This document shows, piece after piece, positions 23,011-34,688 of a stretch of 64,000 nucleotides of DNA. Position 1 is the stretch's first letter. The number at the start of each line of letters is the position of its first letter. Both the position numbers and the translations under genes were made by a program. The notes under the pieces were generated by a model. The model was not told the DNA's origin and ran no database searches. It was given only the letters and a program-made list of their open reading frames with translations. This DNA comes from Bolinopsis microptera (lineage: Eukaryota > Ctenophora > Tentaculata > Lobata > Bolinopsidae), in NCBI RefSeq assembly GCF_026151205.1, contig NC_087083.1, positions 5,990,460 through 6,054,459 on the forward strand, read 5' to 3'.

Positions 23011-24428
23011 ATAATGGTACGTATTTCCTGCTGTGTGAGTGCAGGAACTGAAAATAACGTCATTAGTTTTAATTTTAGCAATGCTTTATAAATTAACATT
23101 GATGACTTTATAGTTTAATTTACGCACTAACTATGCCATGTACTATATATAGATTTAAATAATATGTTATATTAGTGCTTTTCAATACAAATAAAAACAA
23201 GGCCTTCATGTTATGGAGCCAGGGTTGGGACTAACTTTTTCCCGCTTAATTTAATTAATCTAAAACTTTATTCATTATTTCGTTTGTAATTTTCCATTAA
23301 TTTGTTTATTGAAACTTACTTGCTAGGCCAGGCACCTGCAGTGTTACCGTCAAAAGCACGGTTTGCAACTCCCCCATGATTAGTACTATCTTGAACGGCA
23401 GAGACAAACTTCAACTGGGCAGGAGGACAGCCTTGTGTGTTACAATCTTGGCTTTCTGAATCATCTCCCTGGCATTCAGCTCCACCATTTTCAGGTGCAG
23501 GGTTAGTACAGGTCCTCTTCTTTTCCTGAGATCCTCCACCACATACAGCATCGCATTCAGACCAATCTCCAAAGTCACTCCACCCACCATCAATTGGACA
23601 GCCTTGTGTGTTACAATCTAGGTTTTCGGAATCATCTCCCTGGCATTCAGCTCCACCATTTTCAGGTGCAGGGTTAGTACAGGTCCTCTTCTTTTCCTGA
23701 GATCCTCCACCACATACAGCATCGCATTCAGACCAATCTCCAAAGTCACTCCACCCACCATCAATTGGACAGCCTTGTGTGTTACAATCTTGGTTTTCTG
23801 AATCATCTCCCTGGCATTCAGCTCCACCATTTTCAGGTGCAGGGTTAGTACAGGTCCTCTTCTTTTCCTGAGATCCTCCACCACATACAGCATCGCATTC
23901 AGACCAATCTCCAAAGTCACTCCACCCACCATCAACTGGACATCCTTGTGTGTTACAATCTTGGTTTTCTGAATCATCTCCCTGGCATTCAGATCCACTA
24001 TTTTCAGGTGCAGGGTTAGTACAGGTCCTTTTCCTTTCCTGAGATCCTCCGCCACATACAGCATCGCATTCAGACCAATCTCCAAAGTCACTCCACCCAC
24101 CATCAATTGCCGCCATTGCGCAACTCATGCCACAATCTTTAGCTGTCGTCTCTATCTTTTTACACTTTTTGTTTTTCTTGCCTTTCAACGTTTTCTTTGA
24201 GTTGTACTTGCATCCAAGATTTGACACGAATCCTTTCTTCAAGCATTTCCCGTACTTCTTTATCGAGCTTTTGCATCCATCTCTAACACGTGAGGCTTCC
24301 GCGGAGGAGAAGAGAGCCAGGGATAGAACCAGCAGCAAGAGCGTACACCTCATCTTTAATGTTGTACAATAGAGAGATCTTCTAGACTATGTCGAAAGAA
24401 ATAATAGCGTTTATATTCTCACTGTCTA

Positions 24429-24436
24429 TATTTATA
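24429..24436 (-). promoter_or_regulatory. TATA box of the TSP1-fucolectin gene
   Basis: The reverse strand reads TATAAATA about 75 nt upstream of the start codon at 24353, a good distance for a short 5'UTR. Nothing else regulatory is clear upstream before the transposon end at 24813. Confidence 0.5.
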
Positions 24437-25194
24437 GTAGAGGTTCTACTGCGGTAGTGCGGTGTCGAACCTCATCAAAATCTGTTTGCACTCTACACAA
24501 AAGGTTAATGGTGCAGTTTTATTATCTTCCTTTCAAAATGTTTGACTGATAAGGTGAGTACTTTGCAATGAAACAAGTTATAGTTTGATATGCGTTAACT
24601 AGTATCCGTAATTTCATTATTTGCAATTGGACAAGTAAACATGTTACTCTGTAACTCTTTTCAATGATATATTCCATGAGGGACAATAGTGGTGCAGTTT
24701 GGTGATTTTCCGTTCGAAACATATGATAATTGCTAAAAGTTGGACAATAGGGGACTGTTTTCATTTTACACCGTACAACCTCTTTGTTGTTAATATTTAT
24801 TTATTAATACAGGGTGGACCAAAAGTCACTGGACATACGTTGGCCTTAATAGCTCATTCATTATTAAAACACCTATATTGTTTTCTCTGAACATGCTGAA
24901 CGCCTAATTTTTTCAGAGACAGTAGACTATTTAATGTTGCATATGATCTAAAAACATGAGGCAAAACCGGTGACCGACAACTGGGAACCTCTCATTCCGG
25001 GCTCCCACAAGTATCACATCACATGGCCCAATCAGTGACGTATCATTTGTGATGTGATCCATATTATAACCATCCTAACAGCCGGACAACCAAGAACCTG
25101 TGTAGGGTTCACATGACAGTTTAGTAAGTAGCTGTGTATTATGAAGTATATTAAGAAGTCTCTGAGCTCTCGGCATGTGTTCACATAACGGACG

Positions 25195-25506
25195 TGAGGA
25201 TCTCAACAGCTGGTGGACACGGACGGGTACAACTACATCTACTCCAGAAAGAAGCCTAAAGATACAGCCTTCTACTCTGCTTGGCGATGCCGGAAGCGTA
25301 TCCCTCCTACCAAGTGTCCCTGTCATGCCTACCTCAACCTGTCAGATAACTTTTTATCCCTTGCAGCTCCAAACTCCACAACCACCCTGCTGACAACACT
25401 GCTCCACAGAAGCGTGAAGTCCTCTCCTCACTTAAGCGGAAAGCTGCTAGCAAGGGCTGTTAGCAAGGGCTGTTCAGCTGAACAGCCCTTGTCTGAATCA
25501 CTATAA
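25195..25506 (+). pseudogene. FLYWCH-type zinc finger fragment
   Basis: The + strand frame shows LVDTDGYNYIYSRKKPKDTA, then FYSAWRCRKR and TKCPCHAYL. This fits the FLYWCH pattern of an aromatic GYxY start, a W-R-C centre and a second Cys/His region. The open frame is about 100 codons with no plausible promoter or splice partners, and it ends in a palindrome. Most likely it is a relic of the transposon at 24813-28993. Confidence 0.5.
25465..25490. repeat. 26-bp perfect palindrome
   Basis: AAGGGCTGTTCAG joined to its own reverse complement. A direct copy of the first eight bases (CAAGGGCTGT) lies 14 bp upstream. Confidence 0.8.
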
Positions 25507-25909
25507 ATGTAAAAATTTGTACTTAAGTCATTTTTAATACACCATAAACTGTTTGTGGAAGACACCCATCACCCAGGATGCAACGTCTAAGCTTTGGCAT
25601 AAAGCCACAGTTTCTCCTGCAACTTGTGGAATTAACATCCGTTTTGGACGTTTGGAGGGAGTCAAATCACAATGCTGGCAAGCATTACCGTCGCCCTTAT
25701 ATTCACAATACTATTTACCCCCTATACTATTATATCCCCTTTATTGTTTTCCAGGCATTAAGACTTTTTCGAAAGTAATTCAGCAGGTACATTTAAGTTC
25801 AAAACATTCTGATTCAATGTTAAAGATGACAGGAATAAGAAATAGTTATATGGAGGTTTTTAAGAAATTTGCGCAAAATACGCGCCAGCATGTTATACGA
25901 AATTAGGTA

Positions 25910-27105
25910 AAAAACCCAAAATCGCCATATTCAGGTGCCTTAAAAACCATGTTAAAATTGAGTTAGAGATCTGAAACTTTGCAGGGCGTCTAGACCTTGT
26001 CCAAGTCGACAGTAAAAAAAATTTCATGTTTCAGGAGTATCGGGAAGTTGGTTTTCTGGAACCCCTGTTTTACAACAGATTGTCGTGAAGATATATATGA
26101 TATATAGACGCTTTTTGCAGTCAATTGTAGCCTACATTTAAGTGTCCGTAGATTCAAAAGTATAAAAGATACAGTCATTTCGAACCACAGGTTTTAAAGA
26201 TAATCGTTTATACTTTAGTTTACTTTATATTTAAAAATAATTTATCATCATCATCATCACTTGATGACGTCATCAATTTAAGTGTTTTTTAAACTTGATT
26301 TTTGACAAAACAACAACTTTTCAAATCGATTTTACACCATTAAAGAGTAATTTTATTCAAAATCTGAGGACATTTTCATCTTAGATAATTGTTCAAGCAT
26401 TCTAAAAATCTACCGGAAAAGTTTCCTACCTTACTCCTTCATAAAGATATTTGCTATTGAAGTTAGTGCTTTTTTGAAGAATAATTTTATAAAAACACAA
26501 AAGTTGTGAATTAGTATTCTCTGGTGTTGGGCTATCCCTTGGGTTGTGGAGCTCAATTTTGCTTCTTAAAGGTGTAAATTGTGTTATAGGCTAGTTTTAA
26601 AGTTAAAAATCGAAAAGTTGCACACGTGGGGACACGCCCAAATTGATTTAAAATAGCTAAAATCACTAAAAATTTTGATTTTCACGATTTTTATCAACTT
26701 TGGAGTCCCGTTGTGATCCAAGTTCTTTTTGAAATCTTCTGAAACTTTGCATGCTTATCAAACTATATATTAAATACCACTACGCAAAAATTTACGGTGA
26801 TTCAATATTGTATGCGCACGTTGCGTCCGCTCAAAGTTTGCACGTGCGAAAGGTGAGAATTTTGCTCATTCGTGATTTCGAATATATTCTGCTTTCCACG
26901 ATATTTAAATGGCATTATATATGAATTTAATGCCAACTTGAATGAGTAAAAAGTGCCATATTCAGTCGGTTATCGACAGATATACCTTACTAAACACAAG
27001 GAAACGTTTTCAAAGGCAGAATTTCGAAATCGTCGAAATTACCTCCTTGTTAATGAAGTTTCGACTAGCTGTGTAAATTATCCTGACATTATAATCAAAA
27101 AGAGA
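25910..27105. other. Element interior, no gene recognised
   Basis: No long open frame and no domain signal on either strand. There is a short ATC trinucleotide run near 26247 and otherwise AT-rich unique-looking sequence. Confidence 0.4.
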
Positions 27106-27109
27106 TGAT

Positions 27110-27438
27110 ATTTGACCAAAACCCATAATCATGGGTAGAGTGTACCGCTGCCAGTGTCTCTCTTTTCCAAACAAAAGGAAATGATATTAATTTGAGGAAC
27201 AGTCCGCTAATGCAAATTGATACCGAGAATGAAATCGGTCGCTCGCTTTTTCCATTCGATCACGGCTCACGAATTGTAATAAAGCTTATTGATTTGAAAA
27301 AGCGAGCGACCGATTTCATTCTCGGTATCAATTTGCATTAGCGGACTGTTCCTCAAATTAATATCATTTCCTTTTGTTTGGAAAAGAGAGACACTGGCAG
27401 CGGTACACTCTACCCATGATTATGGGTTTTGGTCAAAT
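27110..27438. mobile_element. Foldback element with 143-bp near-identical arms
   Basis: 27110-27252 and 27296-27438 are reverse complements with no difference that I could see, separated by a 43 bp loop. A 9-bp direct repeat ACATTATAA lies at ~27086 and ~27440, which may be a target duplication if the left end extends ~15 bp beyond the arm. There is no coding capacity. Near-identity implies recent insertion or ongoing arm homogenisation. Confidence 0.85.
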
Positions 27439-27984
27439 TACATTATAAATAAATGTGCTAAATAAATATAAAAATGAAGTTCGGGCGAATACTGTATTAC
27501 AGTCCGCTCTGAAGAATGCATATCCCCTGAAAAATCGCAAATTATTCTCGATAACTCACTTTCTGAGTTTGTGCTATATTAGTATATATATACTAGGGTA
27601 AAGATAGGTAACTTTTAATTCTTTGTAGCTTTGCGTCCATCGTTATTCATTATGATCGTACTATTTTTTATTGAATAAAGTTTACTTTTATTATAATTGG
27701 AGGAATTTCAATATATCGATTGGGCGCAACTGTCGTATCTGAGCAAGCAGTTTTTTAATTGGTTTTGACAGGGGTGTAGGAAGGGGGGAGGGGACAGGGG
27801 GCCATCGCCCGCCATAAAATCTGTGCAAGGGGCCAAAAAGGGCCAATATATTTTTTCGGTCCTCACCCACCCCTCGATACACAATTTTGGACTCGAGGCT
27901 TCCCCTGGTAACGCGATCTCGGAAGGCAGGCCTCCCCTTTGCAACACGAGATCGGAAACGGGAGCTTTCGATACGAGAGGTACG

Positions 27985-28105
27985 TATCGAGAATCACTTA
28001 GAAATATCCGGCAAAAATCCGGCAAAATTGTTGAAACCGGAGCCGGAACCGGATATTGAAGCCGGATATCCGGCCGGATCCGGATTCAGCCGGATACCGG
28101 TCAGT
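27985..28105. repeat. CCGGA-rich patch, copy 1
   Basis: Dense recurrence of ATCCGG, ACCGGA and GCCGGA ending with CGGTCAGTTCC. Related patches occur at 37525-37600 and 38700-38850, and more weakly at 15310-15600. Likely pieces of one repeat family. Confidence 0.6.
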
Positions 28106-28141
28106 TCCTATTCCGTGCTATTCGGGAGCAGCAGGTAATCA

Positions 28142-28318
28142 ATGATTACCATCGATCGACTGGGTGTTGGAAAAACTCCTTCTAAGAAAAGGATTAAAAG
28201 GAAAACTTCCAATGACCAGTTGTTCCATATCTGTTCCAAATACTCGGATTGCTCTAGCAAGGTTGACTATCTGTTTGAGATTGCCAAATACTTTGGCCAT
28301 GAGATTGATATTGAGTAA
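28142..28318 (+). CDS. Short unrecognised ORF inside the 4.2 kb element
   Basis: A 58-codon frame from ATG at 28142, Lys-rich at first (KTPSKKRIKRK) and then Cys/Tyr-containing (HICSKYSDCSSKVDYLFEI). It could be the C-terminal exon of a decayed element protein or chance. No family recognised. Confidence 0.25.
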   Translation: MITIDRLGVGKTPSKKRIKRKTSNDQLFHICSKYSDCSSKVDYLFEIAKYFGHEIDIE

Positions 28319-28993
28319 TGTATTCTATATGTAATTATTATGTTTGAACTATCATTATTATGTTTGAACTATCTTAATTAGTGCAGAAATATATACAGCA
28401 CAGCTGTGAAATCAGTGGACACCTGAATGTTTAAAGTATCTCCAGAGGTTCCCAGTTGTCGGGGATATGTAATGATTGGTTCCCAGTTGTCGGAGCTGAT
28501 TGGATTTCTCAAGCTTTCATGTTAATTAGTTAACTAGGTAAAATTGACATTTCCCAGTTGTCCGTCAGCCGGCAAAACGGATTAGAAATGACGAAGTTAT
28601 CAAGCATTTTCTGTATCTCGTTAATAAAATTGAATGGGTGATTATGTGACGGGGTCACCTAATCACGTGATTAGGTAAACCAATCACCTGATTACACGTT
28701 ATGCTTCATATATCGGTCATCTGAGAAGCTACAGTTCTAATTGTTTTAGGACAAACGTAATCCGAATGGCCAAACACGATTCAATAAAATTTGGCTCGAT
28801 CCGACTATCCAAACTATCAAATAAATGCAAAAATGAACCTTCATTTGAAAAACACGAACTCGAATATTTTTCAATTTGACAAATTCCCCGAACCAGTGGT
28901 GGTAGTAAATCATACCAGAAAGAATTATTTCAATTGGGCACCCAGTGACTGAGCTATTAAGGCCAACGTATTTCCAGTGACTTTTGGCCCACC

Positions 28994-30394
28994 AGTGACT
29001 TATTGGCAGAATGATGAATACTACCAGATCCCGGTGGAACTAATTCCGATGACTACAAGTCCTGTCATCTCGTTCATTTGATCGTTCATATATGATGCTA
29101 TCTCAGCTTCAAGAATCGATATATCTGATTCGTTAAATAATATAATATCATACCAAATAACCGGTCTGGTCTTTTTCGTTATTTAACCTTCCATCCGGTC
29201 TGATTAAATTTGGTAACATCCTTTGAAACATGCACATAATTCCAGCAAGTCCGTACATAATGAGACATATTTGTCATGTGATGTCCCACCAGTCCTCCTG
29301 GTGGGCTGACATTCGAATTAACACTGTCTATCATGTGACCAAAACAGTTTGTTACAGTTAGAACGCACACACATCACGTGACCACGTGACAGTACCACGT
29401 GGTTGTGTCCTGTTCAGTCTGCCCTGACAGGTGACCAAACAGTAAACTGCAGAATTTGTGTCGGTTCAAGAGCTAAACAAACTCGGCTTACACGTTCATC
29501 AAACAATTAAGCAATTAAAATGTATCAGTAATTAATTAAATAATTAATGGATTAATTGAATGTCATGAATGTACTGTTTTGCACACTGCACTACATTATA
29601 TTTTGCGAACCGTCGTGTAAATCAGCGTTAGGTTGAAGTTTATAATATTGTTGTTAATGTTGGTGTAGCGCATCGTTTTTCTGACAGTGTTTTATGTTTA
29701 GAATGTATTGTAGCACGTAGTAGTGGATTCACGGAGAACAGGCGAAAATGAATTCAGCTAATACAAGTTACAACTGATATGAATTGAACTGATCAGAAAT
29801 AATATAACAATTACTTTTAAATTTAGCCATTTTTAGGCATTCGTTGATGTCCGACCCGTTTCTTGTAAAGAGGCCACGAGTCGCCCTACTACCCGGTAGT
29901 GTAGTCTCATTAGGAGCGAGCTAAATCAATAACTCTACTCTCGAACTTCGAGATGTTTTAAAAGTTGAAACCATCATCCTAAAAATTGACCAAAATAAGT
30001 AAAAAATTCATTAACTGTCCAACTTAAATTTACGAAGTTTTGTCATATGATGTTTTGTTGCTTGGATGCTCATCAGTCATCATGCTTGGATTCTATTGGA
30101 CATTTTTGACAAATTTTTAAAATTTGAAAATTTAATTAATAATTATTATTAAATATATCATGACATTGTTTTTATAAAAAACTAATGGAAAAATTGGTAC
30201 CGCAATATAAGTTACATAATGTGTGACAAGATGAAAACTAACTCAGCTAGAAAAATAAACTTATAACAATTAGCTGAACCGATCCAAAATATATAAGGTC
30301 ATAGCAGATGCCACATTACCGTTGCGGCCGTCGAATATGTTTAAGTTGTTGTTTATATGCTGGAGCTTTAAAAATAGACTAAGCTAAATTGTTT
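28994..30394. other. Intergenic DNA, nothing recognised
   Basis: AT-rich. Near 29370-29405 CACGTG-type palindromes cluster (CACGTGACCACGTGACAGTA, then CCACGTGG), possible E-box sites with no gene attached. A 63-codon reverse frame at 29179-29370 has no support. Confidence 0.4.
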
Positions 30395-30460
30395 AGGGAT
30401 GACATATTGACATGGGACTGCAGAGATGACATACCATTGCTGCCGACGATTTGTTGACTC
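30395..30460. repeat. Repeat flanking the satellite, copy 1
   Basis: TTGTTTAGGGATGACATATT and then GGGACTGCAGAGATGACATAC are found again near 33583-33690 with insertions. The two copies flank the 10-bp satellite and suggest a larger repetitive block. Confidence 0.6.
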
Positions 30461-30494
30461 TTATTTCATTGCTATGTTTCTTGTTGTGAAACTT

Positions 30495-31950
30495 AGTGAA
30501 GCTTTGTGCAGCTTTTTGAAGTTTTTTTGCAGCTTTGTACAACTTTGTGGAGCTTTGTGAAGCTTTGTACAGCTTTGTGCAGCGTTGTGCAGCTTTTTGC
30601 AGCTTTGTACAGCTTTGTGCAGCTTTATGCAGCTTTGTACAGCTTTTTGAAGTTTTGTGCAGCTTTGTGCAGCTTTGTGCAGCTTTATGCAGCTTTGTAC
30701 AGCTTTTTGAAGTTTTGTGCAGCTTTGTGCAGCTTTGTGCAGCTTTGTACAGCTTTGTGCAGCTTTATGCAGCTTTGTGCAGCTTTGTGCAGCTTTGTGC
30801 AGCTTTGTGCAGCTTTGTGCAGCTTTGTACAGCTTTGTGCAGCTTTGTGCAGCTTTGTGCAGCTTTGTGCAGCTTTGTACAGCTTTGTGCAGCTTTGTGC
30901 AGCTTTGTGCAGCTTTGTGCAGCTTTGTGCAGCTTTGTGCAGCTTTGTGCAGCTTTGTGCAGCTTTGTGCAGCTTTGTACAGCTTTGTGCAGCTTTGTGC
31001 AGCTTTGTGCAGCTTTGTGCAGCTTTGTGCAGCTTTGTGCAGCTTTGTGCAGCTTTGTGCAGCTTTGTGCAGCTTTGTGCAGCTTTGTGCAGCTTTGTGC
31101 AGCTTTGTGCAGCTCTGTGTAGCTTTGTGCAGCTTTGTACAGCTTTGTGCAGCTTTGTGCAGCTTTGTGCAGCTTTGTGCAGCTTTGTGCAGCTTTGTGC
31201 AGCTTTGTGCAGCTTTGTGCAGCTTTGTGCAGCTTTGTGCAGCTTTGTGCAGCTTTGTGCAGCTTTGTGCAGCTTTGTGCAGCTTTGTGCAGCTTTGTGC
31301 AGCTTTGTGCAGCTTTGTGCAGCTTTGTGCAGCTTTGTGCAGCTTTGTGCAGCTTTGTACAGCTTTGTGCAGCTTTGTGCAGCTTTGTGCAGCTTTGTGC
31401 AGCTTTGTGCAGCTTTGTGCAGCTTTGTGCAGCTTTGTGCAGCTTTGTGCAGCTTTGTGCAGCTTTGTGCAGCTTTGTGCAGCTTTGTGCAGCTTTGTGC
31501 AGCTCTGTGTAGCTTTGTGCAGCTCTGTGCAGCTTTGTGCAGCTTTGTGCAGCTTTGTGCAGCTTTGTGCAGCTTTGTGCAGCTTTGTGCAGCTTTGTGC
31601 AGCTTTGTGCAGCTTTGTACAGCTTTGTGCAGCTCTGTGCAGCTTTGTGCAGCTCTGTGCAGCTCTGTGCAGCTTTGTGCAGCTTTGTACAGCTTTGTGC
31701 AGCTTTGTGCAGCTTTGTGCGGCTTTGTGCAGCTTTGTGCAGCTTTGTACAGCTTTGTGCAGCTTTGTGCAGCTTTGTGCAGCTTTGTACAGCTTTGTGC
31801 AGCTTTGTGCAGCTTTGTGCGGCTTTGTGCAGCTTTGTGCGGCTTTGTGCAGCTTTGTGCAGCTTTGTACAGCTTTGTGCAGCTTTGTGCAGATTTGTGC
31901 AGCTTTGTGCAGATTTGTACAGCTTTGTGCAGCTTTGTGCAGCTTGTTGA
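30495..31950. repeat. 10-bp satellite array (AGCTTTGTGC)n
   Basis: About 145 copies of the decamer AGCTTTGTGC with variants (GTAC, TATGC, CTGTGC, GGCTTTG). The left 200 bp shows a longer 60-bp-scale pattern that includes AGCTTTTTGAAGTTTTGTGC. Because 10 is not a multiple of 3, the reading frame repeats every 30 nt as a 10-residue peptide and stays open on both strands (CAALCSFVQL forward, KLHKAAQSCT reverse). These long frames are by-products, with no promoter, splice sites or non-repetitive coding flank. Confidence 0.95.
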
Positions 31951-31959
31951 ATGTCGTGA

Positions 31960-34688
31960 GATGAAAAGGGTGAAACATCAAATGATAAAAATGTTGCAAA
32001 CTTTGCATTATTTTTATTGGGCGAAAGACGGATCTCCGGGTCAACTAAATTGTTCCATTATTTTGTTTAATAAATTTATGCTACCTATGACTGAGTGTCC
32101 TATCTTAATAACCTTCTTATACATTAAAGACCGTAACTATGTAGAAACTAACTATCTCGTTACCTTAGTATTGCTGTACAACTACTACAAAAGTTAAATC
32201 TTCAAATCTGAAGAAACTGTATTAGAGACTTTGTTATTGGACGTGTATAACTATAGGCAATACAGATTACAGAGGTGTGATTCGTGTACGTTAATCTAAA
32301 TCAGGGGCAGCTATGTAACCTGTAGGCTGTAAGCACTATGAATAGATTGTACTCATGAATGAGTAGACGTGAGTAGACGTGACTAGTAGATACATTTACC
32401 GATATAGCTATAGTCTCAATAGAGCCATCCCTGAGTGAAACGTCATGAATAAAAAATAAAATGTGCAAAAACTGATACCACGGACTAAATTAGCCTCTGA
32501 AATCATTTTGACACCCTGTGAGTTGCAAGAACAGTGTCATCACTATATTTCCTGACACGTACACAGTCATCCTCACATATAAAGTTAAAAATCCGTAAAA
32601 GGCGTTCCCATTTTCTTCACCTAAGCCATAAATGCGAGGCAGACATTTTGGTCCTTGTAATCAGTTTGCTGCCACTCCCCAATCATGATATCATATCTGA
32701 AATTATCAGTATTATATCATTATATCATTGTTGTTGTGGCACTAGTTTAACAGTTACAACAGCCAACAGTTGTTACAGTTTATTTTACTATGCAGCCCTG
32801 CGCAGCTAATTGATTTAAGGCTTTCTCCATACATCCTGACATAACCCAACACTTTGTCTATAAAGGCATAAACATGACCCATAATAATAATCGATACCCA
32901 TTATAACGAAGATAAGATAAGGTTACCCAATCCTCCACCTCTCCTCCATTACATCATCGGAATACCAAAAATACTTCCATTTCCTGAACCGAAACTGTCT
33001 ATCCTGCCAACGTGACGTAACATATCACACATGTATATATTGAGATATCGCATATCTAAGGGATCGTTCACATGCGTTAGGTAAGCCAATTTTTGATAAT
33101 TCTAGACTCCATAAGTTGCTTAACACAAAGCAATCATATAAAAATTACAGTCTGCTTTTTCAAATCACCTCCCTAAAACTTACGTAACACGCAAACGACT
33201 CTGCACTAAGATACGTAGCACTGTATATACGCTGTAAACGATAAGGCGTAAGTCTGTTGACAGCTATATCTGCTATATCTGTGCACCACCCCTCTATTTT
33301 GCAAGGGAGATGACATATTACTGCAGAATATTTGGTGGCTCAAACACCACTTGTAGTGTTATGTTTTGTGCTGCTTTGGTGCTCTTCACGCTCGGTTGCC
33401 TAGATCCTGTTTTAAGTGTGTTGACAGTATATCTGCACCATGTATTTTGGCATATTGATGCAGTATATGTGGGGGCTCAAATACCAGTTGTGCTGTGGTG
33501 TTTCGTTGCTTGGCTCCTGATCGTCACGCTTGATTTCTGTTGGATTTGTTTATCTTTATTCAGTCGTTGTTTGTATGCTTTGAATTGTTTAGGGATGAAA
33601 TATAAGCATATAGTGACCGTGGACTGCAGAGGGGGGCTCAGGGCGTATAGTGAGATGTAGAATGTAGATGGGACTGCAGAGATGACATACTGCTGCAGAA
33701 TGCAGACAGTTTAGTGACTGATCGTATGTCATTTGTTATGTGGTAGTGAGTTGGTACCATGGCATTTCTGGTATTTGTGCTGTGACTTGTCAAGCTTTGT
33801 GTCGCTTTGGTTCTCTTCGCGCTTGGTTGCAGTTGGATCTTGTTTTGTTAAACTTAACGTTGTTTTATGCTATAAAAGAGATAAAACTTCTCTATTGAAC
33901 TATTGAAGGAGCATAAGATAATATTTGCTTTCTTTTCTTAGTGTTTTGAATGTCATGTTTGCTTTTAAAATTGCCCCTAATAACAGAGTCAGTAATTGTT
34001 TCTTCATGGTAATTCAATGATACAATAAAATATATGCAATATGAAATCGTGGCTTAACCCACAAGATTACAGAAGACGCTATAGTTAAGTCACATGATCA
34101 CTTTATGTATGCGCTTATTCCATGCATCAATGAACTAATGAACACGATTTGTTCTCAAGTCATTTGTAAGCCTTAAAAGCAAATGATCTGTGATCGAATC
34201 GCTTGAATATTTCCAGAACCATGCTTTGAGCGTGGTTCTGGCAACGGGAATCGGTCAACAGAGCGGAAGTCCCAAGGGCGAAGGACTCAAGGGCGGAAGT
34301 TTCCTAAAAGGTTGGACTCGAGGGCGGAAGTCGATCTCATGACAAGGGCAGCAACAACAGATAATAATTGTTTGAGAAGCTGTGTTTAGCAGCAGCAGGA
34401 TATAGCAGTTAATCGAGCTATATTGTTTGATACGCTATTGTTAGAGTCAAATGCTGACAGCGACTGTTTGCATTTATTTGGAATTGTTGATAATGGTTAG
34501 TTGCGATTGTTTGTTTGAAGTTCCGATGATGCGCAATAATTCGTAATAATTTCTGTAATCAAAGTTAACCGAAATTGTTCATAATTATTCCTACTTATCC
34601 ATAAAAATCTTGTCAATTCATAAACAGTAAACGAAAATACGTTATATTTACTTGAATCTAACGGAAATTAATCCCAACATTAGCTCAC
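31960..34688. other. Intergenic DNA, no gene supported
   Basis: A 116-codon frame at 33310-33660 (+) is hydrophobic but contains repeat-derived sequence (second copy of the 30395 repeat at 33583-33690), so it is not called. Near 34270-34335 GGGCGGAAGT is repeated three to four times. Nothing else recognised. Confidence 0.4.

Larger units (their letters stand above)
11679..24353 (-). pseudogene. Secreted TSP1-repeat / fucolectin-domain protein, second exon split by a transposon
   Basis: Exon 1 is 24353-23320, exon 2 consists of 23047-23011 plus 12083-11991, and exon 3 is 11840-11679. Without the insertion the phases join perfectly (1326 nt, 441 aa). Residues 1-20 are a signal peptide. A Lys/Cys-rich segment follows (~22-82). 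Four near-identical 57-residue thrombospondin type 1 repeats (WSDFGDWSECDAVCGGG) occupy ~84-312. A C-terminal fucolectin/tachylectin-4/pentraxin-1 domain follows, recognised by NHGGVANRAFDGNTAGAW, VTIYNRLDCC and the closing LTLCEVEV. Such proteins are extracellular, and the FTP domain binds fucosylated glycans in characterised relatives. The 10.9 kb insertion falls in the middle of a codon run and brings in-frame stops. I found no splice pair that would remove it while keeping frame, so this allele should not make the full protein. All remaining exon pieces are otherwise intact, so the break may be recent or allele-specific. Confidence 0.8.
24813..28993. mobile_element. 4.2 kb inverted-repeat element with a FLYWCH-like fragment
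   Basis: 24813-24856 (GGTGGACCAAAAGTCACTGG, then ACGTTGGCCTTAATAGCTCA) matches the reverse complement of 28950-28993 with two or three mismatches. Further inside, CAACTGGGAACC at ~24979 has inverted counterparts at ~28448 and ~28482. The element lies ~460 bp upstream of the lectin gene start. It includes a FLYWCH-like fragment near its left end and a foldback element at 27110-27438. The interior is otherwise decayed. FLYWCH fingers often accompany MULE-type transposases, but I see no transposase core, so the superfamily is open. Confidence 0.6.

Noticed and set aside
11991-23047. The 11 kb insertion as an ordinary intron
   Set aside because: A donor-like GTATGT and an acceptor-like CTCTTAG exist near the ends, but using them leaves an in-frame TAG before the donor and shifts the frame after the acceptor.
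22806-23099. 97-codon reverse ORF and its partner at 12112-12312
   Set aside because: Both are the same sequence in the two inverted arms of the 10.9 kb element. Part of the first is the split lectin exon read in another frame.
25195-25506. Functional FLYWCH transcription factor gene
   Set aside because: Single short fragment within transposon ends, with no start context or partner exons.
30461-32197. Very long open frames on both strands across the 10-bp satellite
   Set aside because: They follow automatically from a stop-free decamer repeat, overlap each other, and have no promoter, splice sites or unique coding sequence.
33310-33660. 116-codon hydrophobic ORF
   Set aside because: Its 3' part is a second copy of the repeat at 30395-30460, and there are no splice signals or similarity.
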